Assembly: GCA_037481875.1 (NCBI GenBank)
Contig: JBBFKY010000007.1
Coordinates: 108,236 to 172,235, forward strand
Source of the DNA: Desulfosoma sp.
GTDB lineage: Bacteria > Desulfobacterota > Syntrophobacteria > Syntrophobacterales > DSM-9756
Direction of reading: 5' to 3'
DNA: 64,000 bases
The position numbers and the translations under genes are program-made. The notes under the pieces are model-generated. The model made no database searches, was not told the DNA's origin, and was given only the letters and a program-made list of their open reading frames with translations. Shown here piece after piece: positions 63,927-64,000 of this stretch (positions are counted from its first letter, which is position 1; each line of letters begins with the position of its first letter).

Positions 63927-64000
63927 TGAGTCATTGAGTCATTGAGTCATTGAGTCATTGGGTCATTGGGTCATTGGGTCATTGGGTCATTGGGTCATTG
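63922..64000 (-). repeat. Octanucleotide tandem array at the deacetylase start, running off the window
   Basis: On the plus strand four copies of GTCATTGA, then five of GTCATTGG and 7 bases of another reach the end of the window. On the coding (minus) strand each unit contains ATG, and each ATG opens ATG-ACN-CAA-TGA, whose TGA overlaps the next ATG as ATGA. The last ATG is the start of the deacetylase gene. Confidence 0.95.

Noticed and set aside
63922..64000. CRISPR-like array
   Set aside because: The units are direct 8-bp tandem repeats without spacers, so this is a microsatellite, not CRISPR.
1..64000. tRNA, rRNA or IS elements
   Set aside because: No cloverleaf T-loop context, rRNA core sequence or transposase motif was recognised by eye; a tRNAscan/Infernal run would be needed to exclude small RNAs.

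Overview
The window reads as chromosomal DNA of a Gram-negative, anaerobe-like bacterium of the old Deltaproteobacteria (Desulfobacterota). Support: an outer-membrane BamD lipoprotein gene, the order trxA-trxB-bamD-rho-rpmE-prfA-prmC-murA, sucCD as a pair, molybdenum-cofactor genes, and a long exosortase-A (XrtA/PEP-CTERM type) polysaccharide locus. The family placement is inferred from gene content. No rRNA, tRNA, IS element or CRISPR array was recognised.

Left third, positions 1-24.8 kb, is mostly housekeeping. It opens with a coiled-coil protein built from eighteen 14-residue repeats and a helicase-exonuclease fusion resembling MrfA+MrfB. Next come a NusG/RfaH-like antiterminator, moeA divergent from a ModE-type regulator, sucCD divergent from gatB, mtnA convergent with radA, then trxA, trxB, bamD, rho, rpmE, prfA, prmC, murA and comEC. 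Two families of small intergenic repeats lie between these genes. One is a REP-like hairpin with GTAGGGGC/GCCCCTAC ends, clustered at 24.87-25.5 kb. The other is an AATCGTGA/TCACGATT-rich inverted-repeat element that supplies the stop codons of several genes.

From 25.9 kb a lone response regulator and a sigma-54 activator without a receiver domain precede an exopolysaccharide locus that runs past the right edge. At 27.5-39 kb there are five large exported proteins in mixed orientation: a TIGR03790-like protein, an Fn3 plus repeated beta-domain protein, a GH42-like hydrolase, an M64-like HExxH protein and a YetA/PcRGLX-like lyase. From 34.4 kb to the end everything is on the minus strand. This part holds six GT4-type glycosyltransferase genes (one broken), two asparagine-synthase-like amidotransferases plus a remnant of a third, two sulfotransferases, an O-antigen-ligase-like protein, a flippase, a PLP decarboxylase/acyl-CoA ligase/ACP trio with two GNAT-like proteins, two polysaccharide deacetylases, a FemAB-like protein, UDP-GlcNAc 2-epimerase and a VanZ-like protein. 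Together they would make, decorate (amide, acyl, sulfate) and export a polysaccharide. The exosortase, chain-length and initiating transferase genes are not in the window and probably lie to the right, upstream of this minus-strand block.

The most unusual features are a rhodanese gene with an in-frame TGA two codons after its catalytic Cys, a glycosyltransferase with an in-frame TGA, an amidotransferase whose glutaminase Cys is replaced by Thr, and an octanucleotide array at the right edge that forms a chain of overlapping 3-codon mini-ORFs leading into a deacetylase start codon.
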